NCBI GenBank assembly: GCA_947625255.1
Contig: CANQNT010000008.1
Span: forward strand, 57,683 to 121,682
From: an uncultured Acetatifactor sp.
GTDB lineage: Bacteria; Bacillota; Clostridia; Lachnospirales; Lachnospiraceae
Direction of reading: 5' to 3'
DNA: 64,000 nt
Part shown: piece after piece, positions 33,849 through 43,039 of the stretch
Numbering within the stretch: the first letter of the stretch is position 1
Layout of the letters: each line of letters starts with the position of its first letter
Position numbers and translations under genes: made by a program
Notes under the pieces: model-generated
Database searches by the model: none
The model's input: only the letters and a program-made list of their open reading frames with translations
What the model was told of the DNA's origin: nothing

Positions 33849-35648
33849 ATGGTAAATCAGGTGATTTTGGACAGATTAAAGGCGTTGCGTGAGGTTATGG
33901 CGCAGAAAGGCATAGACTTTTACATGATGCCCACGGCGGATTTTCATAATTCCGAATACGTGAACGACTATTTTAAGGTGCGTGAGTTTTTCTGCAACTT
34001 TTCCGGTTCCAATGGCACGCTTCTGGTATGGCAGGAGGGGGCCGGGCTTTGGACGGACGGAAGATATTTTATCCAGGCGGAAAAAGAGCTGGTAGGAACC
34101 AGTGTAAAGCTGTTCCGGATGCTGGATGACGGTGTGCCTACCCTGGAAGAATTTTTAAAAAGCCGGATGCGGGACGGGCAGACCCTGGGCTTTGACGGGC
34201 GTGTGATTACCGCGTCTGAGGGCAAGCGTTATGAAAAGGTGCTGGAGGGCAAAGGAATTACCTTTGCTTATGAACAGGACTTGGCGGAGGAAATCTGGAC
34301 GGACAGACCCGCTTTTCCGGCTGGGCCAGTGACGGTTCTGGCGGAAGAAGCAGCGGGCAAAAGCGTGGAAGAGAAGCTGGAAGAGGTGCGGCGCAGGCTG
34401 AAGGAAGAGGGGGCCGACGCGTTTTTCCTGGCAAAGCTGGATGATCTGATGTGGCTCTTCAATATCCGTGGCTGTGATGTGGAGTGCAATCCGGTGGCTA
34501 TGTCCTATGCTTACCTGACCCAGAACGAGGCTACTTTGTTCCTGCAGGGCAAGGCACTGAATGAAGAGGTGCGGGCATATTTGGCCCGCCATCAGATCCG
34601 TGTGGAGGAATATGATGCGGTAGGCACCTATTTGAAAAACCTGCCCGAGGGACAGAGGATTCTGGCGGACGTGGGACAGTGCAGCTATTCCTTCTATAAG
34701 ATTTTGTCTGAGAAACAGAAGCTGGTGGAAAAAAAGAATCCCACCCTGCTTTTGAAGGCGGTGAAGAATCCCGTGGAGCTGGCCAATATGGAACGAGTAT
34801 TCCTGCAGGACAGCGTGGCGGTGACCAAGTTCATTTATTGGCTGAAAACCCATGTGGGAAAAGAGGAAATTACCGAAGTGACGGCGGCGGATTATTTGGA
34901 GGGGCTGCGCAGACAGATTCCCGGGTTCCTGGATTTATCGTTTCCGACCATCGCGGGTTACAAGGCCAACGCGGCCATGATGCATTACGAGGCCACACCG
35001 GACAACTGCGCCGTTCTGGAGCCCGAAGGGATGCTGTTGGTGGATTCCGGCGGACAGTACCTGGGAGGCACCACGGACGTCACCAGAACCATCGTGCTTG
35101 GGCCGATTTCGGATGAGATTAAGATGCATTACACCCTGACTGCGGCGGGAATGCTGCAACTGACTAACGCGAAGTGGCTTTATGGCTGCACGGGCAGGAA
35201 CCTGGACATTCTGGCCAGAGAGCCGCTTTGGAAAATTGGACTGGACTATAAATGCGGCACGGGACATGGCGTGGGTTATATTTTGAACGTGCATGAGGGC
35301 CCCCAGAATATGCGCTGGAGATTTACGGGCGGCATGGTCGAAGCCGCGTTGGAAGCGGGGATGGATATTACAAACGAGCCCGGAGTTTATATTGAGGGAA
35401 GCCACGGCATCCGGATTGAGAACGTGATGGTGGCGAAAAACGGCGAAAAGAACGAATATGGGCAGTTTATGTACTTTGATACCCTGACCTATGCGCCGAT
35501 CGACAGAGAGGCGATCGATGTGAAGTACCTTACGGAAGTACAGAGAGGGTACTTGAATGAATACCACAGAAAAGTATACGAAAAGGTGGGGCCGTTCCTG
35601 GAGGAAGAGGAAAGGAAGTGGCTGGAGGAGGTTACCAGAGAGATTTAA
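33849..35648 (+). CDS. Aminopeptidase P family (M24B) metallopeptidase
   Basis: 599 residues in the three-part layout of Xaa-Pro aminopeptidases: two creatinase-like N-terminal domains (about 1-300), then the pita-bread M24 domain. Metal ligands are visible as Asp399 and Asp410 in LLVDSGGQYLGGTTDVTR, the His in GTGHGVGYILNVHEGP and the two Glu in DITNEPGVYIEGSHGIRIENV. A C-terminal extension (LTYAPIDREAIDVKYLT and beyond) is normal for the 600-residue class. It removes N-terminal residues ahead of proline in peptides, in the cytoplasm. It is 24 bp downstream of deoC and probably cotranscribed. Confidence 0.93.
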   Translation: MVNQVILDRLKALREVMAQKGIDFYMMPTADFHNSEYVNDYFKVREFFCNFSGSNGTLLVWQEGAGLWTDGRYFIQAEKELVGTSVKLFRMLDDGVPTLEEFLKSRMRDGQTLGFDGRVITASEGKRYEKVLEGKGITFAYEQDLAEEIWTDRPAFPAGPVTVLAEEAAGKSVEEKLEEVRRRLKEEGADAFFLAKLDDLMWLFNIRGCDVECNPVAMSYAYLTQNEATLFLQGKALNEEVRAYLARHQIRVEEYDAVGTYLKNLPEGQRILADVGQCSYSFYKILSEKQKLVEKKNPTLLLKAVKNPVELANMERVFLQDSVAVTKFIYWLKTHVGKEEITEVTAADYLEGLRRQIPGFLDLSFPTIAGYKANAAMMHYEATPDNCAVLEPEGMLLVDSGGQYLGGTTDVTRTIVLGPISDEIKMHYTLTAAGMLQLTNAKWLYGCTGRNLDILAREPLWKIGLDYKCGTGHGVGYILNVHEGPQNMRWRFTGGMVEAALEAGMDITNEPGVYIEGSHGIRIENVMVAKNGEKNEYGQFMYFDTLTYAPIDREAIDVKYLTEVQRGYLNEYHRKVYEKVGPFLEEEERKWLEEVTREI

Positions 35649-35797
35649 GTGTCCAATATAAGAAAGACTTTCCGCTGCCAACAAAGGCGATTTACATTTC
35701 CTCCAACAGCCGCGGCAGTTCTTCCGGGGAGAAAGGGTGACGCCAAAGGTCGGGTTATCAAGAATCTTTCATAATTCTCATTTCACATTTACTTAAA

Positions 35798-35827
35798 TTG
35801 ACGGTCAGGGCTCATAGACCCTTATAA
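35798..35827 (+). promoter_or_regulatory. Promoter of the GH2 gene
   Basis: TTGACG (35798-35803) and TTATAA (35822-35827) with an 18-bp spacer. The -10 nearly touches the AAGGA ribosome binding site, so the transcript leader would be very short or a second promoter is used. Confidence 0.45.
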
Positions 35828-35836
35828 GGATAAATC

Positions 35837-38800
35837 ATGAATAATATCAGTCTTGCAGGTCAATGGGATTTTCGGTTAGATCCCGATGATCAGGGCTTTG
35901 CGGCCCATTGGGAGCAGAAACCGTTCCCGGATAAAATTCAGATCCCCGGCATTTTGCAGGCCCAGGGTTATGGGGATCTTGTCAGTACAGCTACCGCCTG
36001 GGTTTCCTCTTTGCATGATCCTTTATGGTATTTGCGGGATGAATATCAATACGGTCTGGAGAAAGCGGCTGAGAAAGCTGATTGTGAGGCCGCTGCGGAA
36101 GAACGCGTTAATCAGGGGGGAAAAGAGTCTGTAAGGATTCCCTTTTTAAGCCAGCCTCCCAGACATTATTTGGGAAAGGCCTGGTATCGTCGGGAATTTG
36201 AAGTATCGGAAGCCAATTTCGGGCAATTTGCCTATTTTCACATGGAATGTGTCAAGTGGCGCACGACCGTCTGGCTGGATGGTTGTAAAATCGGAGAGGA
36301 GCAGTCCCTTTGCGTTCCCCACGAATTTCCCCTGGGGCGTTTGGAACAAGGTCTCCATACGCTCACAGTCTGTGTTGATAACGGCATTCTGCTCCCTTAC
36401 CGCTTGGATGGACATGGCATTTCGGATGCGTTGGGCGCTGCGTGGAATGGCATGGCAGGTGCGGTGGAGCTTCGTTTTGTCCCGCTCATAGAGCTAAAAA
36501 GCGTTCAGATTTACCCCATAGAGGCCTTAGGCCCATCCATGACTTACATGGCTAAGATTTGTCTGCTGAATCATACGGAGGAAGAGTGCGATGTAACCTT
36601 GGAGGAAGTAGACGGCCGGTGTCTGAATCTGCAGCTTCCCAAAGGTACCACCGATATTGAATTGCGTGGTCTCCGCCATTTTGCGCGGGAAGAATGGTGG
36701 GACGAATTTTCCCCGCGTCTACAGGAAAGCGCCTATATTCTCCGGACACCCTTTGGCGAGGATCGGCGCACGGTTTCTTTTGGTCTGCGCAAGGCGGAGG
36801 TCAGGGACGGAAAGTTTTGGATCAATGGGCGGCAGGCCTATTTCCGCGGAACCCATTTCGGCGGGGATTATCCCTTGACGGGGCATCCGGAATGCGGAGT
36901 CGCCTGGTGGAGAGAAAAAATGCGGATTCTTAAGGAGTGGGGGATGAATTTCATCCGCTGTCATTCCTATTGTCCGCCGGAGGCTGCTTTTACCGCTGCC
37001 GATGAGGAAGGCGTTTATCTGCAGGTGGAGTGCTGTATGTGGGAAACCTTTCGGCCTGGAGAGGTGCTTTCGGACGTGGCAGTGCAGGAGGCCCGGCGGA
37101 TTTTGGAGTCCTTTGGAAATCATCCCTCCTTTCTTATGATGTCCCCCTCTAACGAGCCCGCCGGTTCCTGGCAGGAGCCGCTGGCCCATTGGGTGGAGGT
37201 ATGTAAGGCCTTGGATAACCGGCGTCTTTATACGGCGCAGTCCGGCTGGCCTTATCCTTGTCCATTGGATGAGATAACGGGGACGGATTACCTCTATTTC
37301 CACCGTGCGGGACAAAAAGGGAATACCATGATTCGCGGCTATCGGGGCTGGCACGGCGGGGATTACGGGAAAGCGTTGGAAGGAGCGCGACATCCTGTAA
37401 TCTGCCATGAACTGGGGCAGTGGTGCAGTTACCCGGATTATAGCGTGACGGAGGAATTCAAGGGTTACTTAAAGCCTGGTAATTATGATATTTTTCGCGA
37501 AAGCCTGCGAGCCCACGGTTTGGAAGGAATGGATGCAGACTTTGCTTACCATTCCGGCAAATTGCAGGCATTGATGTATAAGGAGGATCTGGAGGCTAAT
37601 TTCAGGACTCCCTCCCTTTACGGCTTTGAATTATTGGATTTGCATGATTACCTGGGGCAGGGATCTGCCCTGGTGGGAGTTCTGGATGCTTTCTGGCGGC
37701 CCAAGGGGGCGATTGCCGCGGCGGAATGGCGTGAATTTTGCGGCCAGACCGTGGTTCTTGCCAGAATCAAGAGTTATGTGGTCGCCTATGGCGAGGAATT
37801 GCATATTCCGGTGGAGGTTTGTCATTTTGGCAAAGAGGATCTGGGAGAGTGTACGATTTCCTGGAGTCTGGAGCAAGGACCTTTTCAGAAGCAAGGAAAC
37901 CAACCTGGGCAGAAGGAAACGCCGCATCAGACGGATGTGCCAACGCAAGGGCGCGCAGAGATCGTTGCCCGGGGCAGTTGGCGTCGTTCCGTCACAATCG
38001 GCAAAAATCAGGAAGTGGGTGTGATTCAAGTGCGGCTGGGGTCTCTGGCGTCATTTGATCCTCCGGCGGCTGATTCTCTGGATCAGCCAGTGTCTGAATG
38101 CCAGTCCGTTTTTCAACTTTATCCCGCCCGCTATGTCCTGCGTGTCTGGATCAATGGAACCGCCTGCCGCAATCACTGGAATCTGTGGGGCTATCCGCAG
38201 CAGGCGCCGGCAGTTTCCCGGTCCGACATTCTCTGTACGGACAAATGGTCCGAGATGCGGACAGCCCTGCAGGAGGGGCGCAAAGTCTTGTTTTTCCCGG
38301 ATGAGCAGTCCCTTGACTATGCTTGTCCGCCGGTTCCTTTCCGCCCGGTCTTCTGGAACGCCCAGATGGGGCCTACCTGGGGACGGGGCATGGGCATTCT
38401 CTGTGAAAAGGACCATCCTGCCTTTGACCGTTTTCCCACCGACTCCTATGCGGATTGGCAGTGGGAAGGGCTTTTATGGGGTTCCAGGGGTTTTCGAATG
38501 GAGCATTTTTCCACACAGCCCCATGTCTTGGTGCGAGCGATCGATGAATGGAATCGAAACGATAATCTGGCCCTGCTCTTTGAATGTAAAGTGGGAAAGG
38601 GCCGTCTGATGGTCTGCACGATGCCGCTGCCAAAGCAGTCGGAGCGCTCTGCCCCATCGCGCTGGCTTTTGTATTCGCTGCTGCAGTATCTGCGGTCAGA
38701 GCGGTTTGATCCTGCGGAAAGGGTGGCTTTGGAGGACCTGGAATATTGCCGCCTTGAGCATAACGTATTGGGTACGCTGGGCGGGAAAATTTTCGAAGAG

Positions 38801-39376
38801 CGCTGCCCGGAAAGGCTTTTGACAGAGCTGATGGACGGGGATGGCAATACCTGGACGCGTCTGCAGGACGGTTATCCATATTGCCTGCGCATGGAATGGG
38901 AGAAGCCCCAGCCGGTAAAAGGCGTTTACTATCTGCCCAGGCAGGACGTGCGCAACCATGAGGGTGAAGTCTGCAGTTACCGGATCGAAGCCTGGTTTGA
39001 GAAAGATTTATGGAAAGAAAAGATGCCGAAAGAAAGTACGCGGCAAGCCGGTGGGGAAGAGAATCAGCGGCAAGGCTGGCGGGAAGTGGTCCGCGGAGAG
39101 CTGCGTTCCACGTTCCAGCCTCATCGGATTCTTTTCCCTGAAGTGGTATCTGCCAGGAGGCTGCGGTTTGTGGTCGAGTCGGGTTTTGCCGACGGGGAAG
39201 CGGAAATCTTTACATTTGGGCAGGGCGGGTGGCATAAGAAAAAAGGGGTGCCGTCCGACGGCTTTTTTGCGGCGGCGGTTTTGGATGTGCTGCTTGATCG
39301 GGAATGGATGGAAGCCGGCAGCGGCGGTATTACGGAAAGCGAGGCCAAGACTTCCACGGCGGAGATCGATGCCTGA
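35837..39376 (+). CDS. Large glycoside hydrolase family 2 enzyme
   Basis: 1179 residues with no signal peptide, so probably cytoplasmic. The N-terminal sugar-binding domain (ISLAGQWDFRLDPDDQGF, KAWYRREFEV) is followed by an immunoglobulin-like domain and the TIM barrel. In the barrel, FRGTHFGGDYPLTG and WGMNFIRCHSYCPPEAAFTAAD match GH2. The likely acid/base is Glu440 (SPSNEP) and the nucleophile Glu525 (ICHELGQW). About 550 residues of beta-rich domains follow. The family covers beta-galactosidases, glucuronidases, mannosidases and others, and the exact activity cannot be told. It has no transporter or regulator beside it. AAGGA lies six bases before the ATG. Confidence 0.88.
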   Translation: MNNISLAGQWDFRLDPDDQGFAAHWEQKPFPDKIQIPGILQAQGYGDLVSTATAWVSSLHDPLWYLRDEYQYGLEKAAEKADCEAAAEERVNQGGKESVRIPFLSQPPRHYLGKAWYRREFEVSEANFGQFAYFHMECVKWRTTVWLDGCKIGEEQSLCVPHEFPLGRLEQGLHTLTVCVDNGILLPYRLDGHGISDALGAAWNGMAGAVELRFVPLIELKSVQIYPIEALGPSMTYMAKICLLNHTEEECDVTLEEVDGRCLNLQLPKGTTDIELRGLRHFAREEWWDEFSPRLQESAYILRTPFGEDRRTVSFGLRKAEVRDGKFWINGRQAYFRGTHFGGDYPLTGHPECGVAWWREKMRILKEWGMNFIRCHSYCPPEAAFTAADEEGVYLQVECCMWETFRPGEVLSDVAVQEARRILESFGNHPSFLMMSPSNEPAGSWQEPLAHWVEVCKALDNRRLYTAQSGWPYPCPLDEITGTDYLYFHRAGQKGNTMIRGYRGWHGGDYGKALEGARHPVICHELGQWCSYPDYSVTEEFKGYLKPGNYDIFRESLRAHGLEGMDADFAYHSGKLQALMYKEDLEANFRTPSLYGFELLDLHDYLGQGSALVGVLDAFWRPKGAIAAAEWREFCGQTVVLARIKSYVVAYGEELHIPVEVCHFGKEDLGECTISWSLEQGPFQKQGNQPGQKETPHQTDVPTQGRAEIVARGSWRRSVTIGKNQEVGVIQVRLGSLASFDPPAADSLDQPVSECQSVFQLYPARYVLRVWINGTACRNHWNLWGYPQQAPAVSRSDILCTDKWSEMRTALQEGRKVLFFPDEQSLDYACPPVPFRPVFWNAQMGPTWGRGMGILCEKDHPAFDRFPTDSYADWQWEGLLWGSRGFRMEHFSTQPHVLVRAIDEWNRNDNLALLFECKVGKGRLMVCTMPLPKQSERSAPSRWLLYSLLQYLRSERFDPAERVALEDLEYCRLEHNVLGTLGGKIFEERCPERLLTELMDGDGNTWTRLQDGYPYCLRMEWEKPQPVKGVYYLPRQDVRNHEGEVCSYRIEAWFEKDLWKEKMPKESTRQAGGEENQRQGWREVVRGELRSTFQPHRILFPEVVSARRLRFVVESGFADGEAEIFTFGQGGWHKKKGVPSDGFFAAAVLDVLLDREWMEAGSGGITESEAKTSTAEIDA

Positions 39377-39489
39377 TTTTTCCGGCAGCAGGCTCGCTTG
39401 AGGTGCGCGGTATCTATTCCCGTCTGGCATAGGAAAGGTTTGGTATTCGAGGAGAATGGCATAGAAACTATTTATGGGGAGGCGGCGGA

Positions 39490-40473
39490 ATGATTTTTCA
39501 ATGCAAAAATTGCGGCGGAAACGTGGTTTACAGTCCGGAAAAGAAAATGATGTATTGTCCGTACTGTGAAAGCACGGGGAGCGAGCAGCGCAGGGACAGC
39601 CAGGGAGATATCCATATTTGTCCCAATTGTGGCGGAGAGCTGCCCGTGGAAGAGCATACCAGCGCCACAAGGTGCCCTTATTGCGATAACTATATTATTT
39701 TCAATGAACGGGTGGAGGGAGAATATGCTCCGGACCTGGTGATTCCTTTCCAATATAGCCTGGAGATGGTGAAGAAGCTTATGCGGGAAAAGTTTAAGGG
39801 GAGTATTTTCGCCCCGACGGACTTCCTCTCGGAAGTACGGCTGAATACCATGGAGGGGGATTATGTGCCGTTCTGGCTCTACGATTACAATGTAAATTGT
39901 CAGTATCGCGGCGAGGGCAGAAAGGTGAGAGTCTGGGTCAATGGAGATACGGAATATACGGAGACCAGCATTTACGATATTGTACGGGACATGGACGTGA
40001 GCTTTGAAAAAATACCGGCGGACGCTTCCATACGGATGCCGGACGAGATCATGGATTTGATGGAGCCCTACAGCTATGACCAGCTGCAGCCTTTCCGGGC
40101 GGAATTTCTTTCCGGATTTCTGGGGGAAAAATATAATATGCCCGCTGAACAGACGGAGGGCCGCGCCAAAGGGAAAATGGAGGGGGACGCCAATCAATTG
40201 CTGCGGCGGACGATCACCGGCTACGGCAGCGTGGTGAACCAAAGTCAGAACATTCGGATCAATGGGCGCAAAACCAGTTATGGTCTGCTTCCGGTCTGGG
40301 TTTATACTTACCAATACAAGGGGCAGGATTATCCTTTCTACATCAACGGCCAAACGGCCAAAATCGTGGGAAAGGTTCCTGTTTCGAAAGCGAAGGTATG
40401 GGCTTACGGCGCGACGCTTTGGGCGGCTCTTACGGCGATTTTGGCCTGTGTCTATGGGATTCTGGCGCTTTGA
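39490..40473 (+). CDS. Zinc-ribbon protein with a C-terminal membrane anchor
   Basis: 327 residues. Two zinc ribbons at the N-terminus are formed by four CxxC pairs (Cys5/8, 23/26, 44/47, 62/65). The middle domain (PDLVIPFQYSLEMVKKLMREKFKG, NTMEGDYVPFWLYDYNVNC) is of the type found in bacterial proteins often labelled TFIIB-type zinc ribbon or replication-restart-like, although it has no helicase motifs. One hydrophobic segment near the C-terminus (WAYGATLWAALTAILACVYGILAL) should anchor it. Function unknown. It sits 17 bp ahead of a TPM-domain membrane protein, and the pair look like one envelope module. Confidence 0.8.
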   Translation: MIFQCKNCGGNVVYSPEKKMMYCPYCESTGSEQRRDSQGDIHICPNCGGELPVEEHTSATRCPYCDNYIIFNERVEGEYAPDLVIPFQYSLEMVKKLMREKFKGSIFAPTDFLSEVRLNTMEGDYVPFWLYDYNVNCQYRGEGRKVRVWVNGDTEYTETSIYDIVRDMDVSFEKIPADASIRMPDEIMDLMEPYSYDQLQPFRAEFLSGFLGEKYNMPAEQTEGRAKGKMEGDANQLLRRTITGYGSVVNQSQNIRINGRKTSYGLLPVWVYTYQYKGQDYPFYINGQTAKIVGKVPVSKAKVWAYGATLWAALTAILACVYGILAL

Positions 40474-40490
40474 GTGTTGGGGAGGGCGTT

Positions 40491-41363
40491 ATGACGGAAA
40501 GAGAATGGAAAAGGGAAACAATCAAGCAATATTTACGATATTTTAGGATCTGGTTCCTGATTTTGGGAATCGTGTTGGTGGTATTCTTGGGCAAATTGGG
40601 GTTCCGTCTTACCAGAGGGGAGGCGGAACGCGGAAATACAGCTGCTCCTGCCGAGCGGGTTTATGATTATGCCGACGTGCTGAGCGATGAGGAAGAGGCG
40701 GCCCTGCGTCAGCTCATTGCAACAAAAGAGGGGCAGATCGCCTGTGACATCGTCCTGGTGACTGTTCGGGAGGAAATCGGAGAACGCCCCAGTACAAGGG
40801 AGCAGGCGCTGCGGGATCTGGCGGATAATTTTTACGATGATAACAATTTCGGTTATGACCGTATCCACGGGGATGGAGTGCTGTTGATGGATAACTGGTA
40901 CGAAGGGCAGATGAGTACCTGGCTTTCCACCTGCGGAGCGGCGGGATGGCGGTTTGATGACAGGCGAATCAATGACGTTCTGGATGCGGTTTACCGGTAT
41001 ATCGACAATGATCCTTATCGGGCTTATCGGGCTTATGTGGAAGAAGCGGCGAGTATCATGTCAGGGGAAAGCAGGTTCTCGTTCTTCCCGATTCTGATCC
41101 TGATCCTTCCATTGGTGGTCATGCTGGTCTTTGTATGCGGAAAGCTGAAATCCCCTTTAGGAGAGGATACGGCGCCTGCCATGGCCTATGTGGTTGGCGG
41201 ACAGCCTGCCATGCGCGTACAGACGGATCAGCTTAAGAATCGCCTGGTATCCAGGCGCAGGATTCCCAAACCCTCCGGCGGAGGGGGATCCGGCCATGGC
41301 GGCGGTGGCGGTCATGTCAGCAGCGGAGGCGTGCATCATGGCGGCGGCGGAAGAAGCAGATAA
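40491..41363 (+). CDS. TPM-domain membrane protein
   Basis: 290 residues from the ATG at 40491, which has GGAGGG nine bases upstream; an open frame back to 40398 overlaps the previous gene. A membrane span (about 20-37) is followed by a TPM/Psb32-like domain (VYDYADVLSDEEEAALRQL, DIVLVTVREEIG, DDNNFGYDRIHGDGVLLM), a second span (about 200-220) and a C-terminal Gly/His-rich tail (GGGGSGHGGGGGHVSSGG). TPM domains face the outside and some have acid phosphatase activity. The Gly/His tail could bind metal. Partner of the zinc-ribbon protein just upstream. Confidence 0.85.
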   Translation: MTEREWKRETIKQYLRYFRIWFLILGIVLVVFLGKLGFRLTRGEAERGNTAAPAERVYDYADVLSDEEEAALRQLIATKEGQIACDIVLVTVREEIGERPSTREQALRDLADNFYDDNNFGYDRIHGDGVLLMDNWYEGQMSTWLSTCGAAGWRFDDRRINDVLDAVYRYIDNDPYRAYRAYVEEAASIMSGESRFSFFPILILILPLVVMLVFVCGKLKSPLGEDTAPAMAYVVGGQPAMRVQTDQLKNRLVSRRRIPKPSGGGGSGHGGGGGHVSSGGVHHGGGGRSR

Positions 41364-41393
41364 GGAAAAAGAGTATTGAACACAAAAAAGCAC

Positions 41394-41426
41394 CCCTCGA
41401 CGGTTAAGGGGTGCTTCACTGTTCTA
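41394..41426 (-). terminator. Terminator of rpsT
   Basis: On the minus strand aagcacccct and aggggtgctt form a perfect 10-bp stem (41417-41426 with 41398-41407), followed by six T (41399-41394). Confidence 0.88.
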
Positions 41427-41435
41427 TCAAAAAAA

Positions 41436-41699
41436 TTAAGCCATCTGGTTTACGGCCTTGCTAATACGGGAAACCTTTCTAGCGGCATTGTTCTTGTGAT
41501 AAATGCCCTTGCTGGCAGCCATTTCGATCGTTTTAGTAGCAGCAGCAAGCTCAGCGGTGGCGGCCGCCTTGTCGCCGGACTCGATAACAGCGTATACTTT
41601 CTTTATCGCTGTCTTCACGCCGGATTTGATGGCTTTATTTCTATCAGCCTTTGCGCGGTTTACTAAAATTCTCTTTTTAGCGGATTTAATGTTAGCCAA
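41436..41699 (-). CDS. rpsT: Ribosomal protein S20
   Basis: 87 residues, the normal length. MANIKSAKKRILVNRAKADRNKAIKS and the C-terminal KGIYHKNNAARKVSRISKAV are diagnostic. It binds 16S rRNA in the small subunit. GGAGGTG lies ahead of the start. It stands alone on the minus strand, divergent from gpr, an arrangement common in Clostridia (rpsT | gpr-spoIIP-lepA-hemW). Confidence 0.96.
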   Translation of the reverse strand: MANIKSAKKRILVNRAKADRNKAIKSGVKTAIKKVYAVIESGDKAAATAELAAATKTIEMAASKGIYHKNNAARKVSRISKAVNQMA

Positions 41700-42014
41700 G
41701 ATCTACACCTCCATTTTCATATGCGTTCTGCTTTTTCCACAATAGAAAACACAGTTCGTGAATTTCCTATTATCCTGAATCCAATGTTCCCTTAGCCAGA
41801 CACGGCGACTAACGTAAACATACAGTTGTATTCTATAAAATATCTGGAAATTTGTCAATACATAAATTTCTTTTTTTTTGTAAAAGCTATGAGCAAAGGT
41901 TACAGAACAGACGTGTTTCGCCGGTAAGTTTCACTGATCCGGCGGTTATGGGTCCGGGGAAAGCCCGGACTGGACGCGGAAGTCCGGGACGGCGCAGGAG
42001 CAGGAGGAGAGAAA
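41700..42014 (+). other. rpsT-gpr intergenic region
   Basis: 315 bp holding the leaders of two divergent genes. The rpsT side is AT-rich (41720-41880). The gpr side is GC-rich, with the alternative hairpins at 41952-41988 and GGAGGAG at 42002. No gene is seen. Confidence 0.5.
41952..41988 (+). promoter_or_regulatory. Mutually exclusive hairpins in the gpr leader
   Basis: GTCCGGG (41952-41958), CCCGGACT (41964-41971) and AGTCCGGG (41981-41988) allow two competing stems that share the middle segment. They end 26 nt before the gpr start codon. Confidence 0.4.
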
Positions 42015-42941
42015 ATGGGAAATTTTCAGGTAAGGACAGATTTGGCGCTGGAAGCGCGGGAGAGCATCAGCGAGGCGGACAGTGAGCTGCGGGGTGTGGA
42101 CGTGGACGAGTACTACCTGGAAGAAGAGGACATACGGGTGACAAAGGTCGTGATTGACACCAAGAATGCAGCCAGGGCCATGGGTAAGCCCATGGGGGTT
42201 TATGTGACCATGGAAGCCCCCGCCATGGTGGAACCCGACGATGATTATCATAAGGAAATATCGGGGTGTCTTGCTCAGGAGCTGCGGCAAATGATTCCGG
42301 ATTCCGATAAGGAACAGTCCATTCTGGTGGTGGGACTGGGTAACCGGGAGGTAACGGCGGATGCTTTGGGACCGCAGGTGGTGGATAACCTTTTCATTAC
42401 AAGGCATGTTGTCAAGGCCTATGGAAAAGCGGCTTATAATAAGGAAAGCATGAACCTGATCAGCAGCATCGAACCGGGCGTCATGGCGAAGACGGGCATG
42501 GAGACCGCGGAAATCGTCAAAGGCGTGATCGAAGAAACGAAGCCGGACGTGGTAGTGGTCATTGACGCGCTGGCCGCCCGCAGCACCAAACGACTGAATC
42601 GCACCATCCAGATCACCAATACCGGAATTCAGCCTGGTTCCGGCGTGGGCAACCACCGTAATGCCTTGACCCGGGAAAGCCTGGGGGTGCCGGTGATCGC
42701 CATCGGCGTTCCCACGGTGGTGGATGCTGCCACGATTGTCGGAGATGCGTTGGAAAAGCTGCTGAGCGAGGAGGGAGACTTCGACAAGGTAAAATATATG
42801 GGGCATCATCGGGCCGCGTTTTCGGAATTGAATAATATGTATATGACGGGAAAGGATATTGACGCGGTGATCAAGCGGGTCAGCTACACCGTTTCCGAAG
42901 GCATCAATATGGCGTTGGAGCTGGGAGATTCCTGCGCATAG
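42015..42941 (+). CDS. gpr: Germination protease (GPR endopeptidase)
   Basis: 308 residues; the family is about 310-370. RTDLALEARE is the usual N-terminus. The catalytic aspartates are expected at Asp116 (TADALGPQVVD) and Asp184 (VIDALAARS), spaced as in the Bacillus enzyme. SSIEPGVMAKTGMET and TGIQPGSGVGNHR are strongly conserved. It degrades the small acid-soluble spore proteins during germination and is made as an inactive zymogen in the forespore. Its presence shows the organism forms spores. GGAGGAG precedes the ATG. It is followed by spoIIP. Confidence 0.95.
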   Translation: MGNFQVRTDLALEARESISEADSELRGVDVDEYYLEEEDIRVTKVVIDTKNAARAMGKPMGVYVTMEAPAMVEPDDDYHKEISGCLAQELRQMIPDSDKEQSILVVGLGNREVTADALGPQVVDNLFITRHVVKAYGKAAYNKESMNLISSIEPGVMAKTGMETAEIVKGVIEETKPDVVVVIDALAARSTKRLNRTIQITNTGIQPGSGVGNHRNALTRESLGVPVIAIGVPTVVDAATIVGDALEKLLSEEGDFDKVKYMGHHRAAFSELNNMYMTGKDIDAVIKRVSYTVSEGINMALELGDSCA

Positions 42942-43039
42942 ACCGGTCAGAGACGGCATATATATAGAACAACCATCGGAGCAAGGAGTGTTGCGTCGTT
43001 AAAATAGGGAAACGATATGTCGGTCTCGCGCTGGCCGCA

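Noticed and set aside
38055..38609. Overlapping plus-strand ORFs inside the GH2 gene
   Set aside because: They lie in other frames of a continuous 1179-residue enzyme with both catalytic glutamates.
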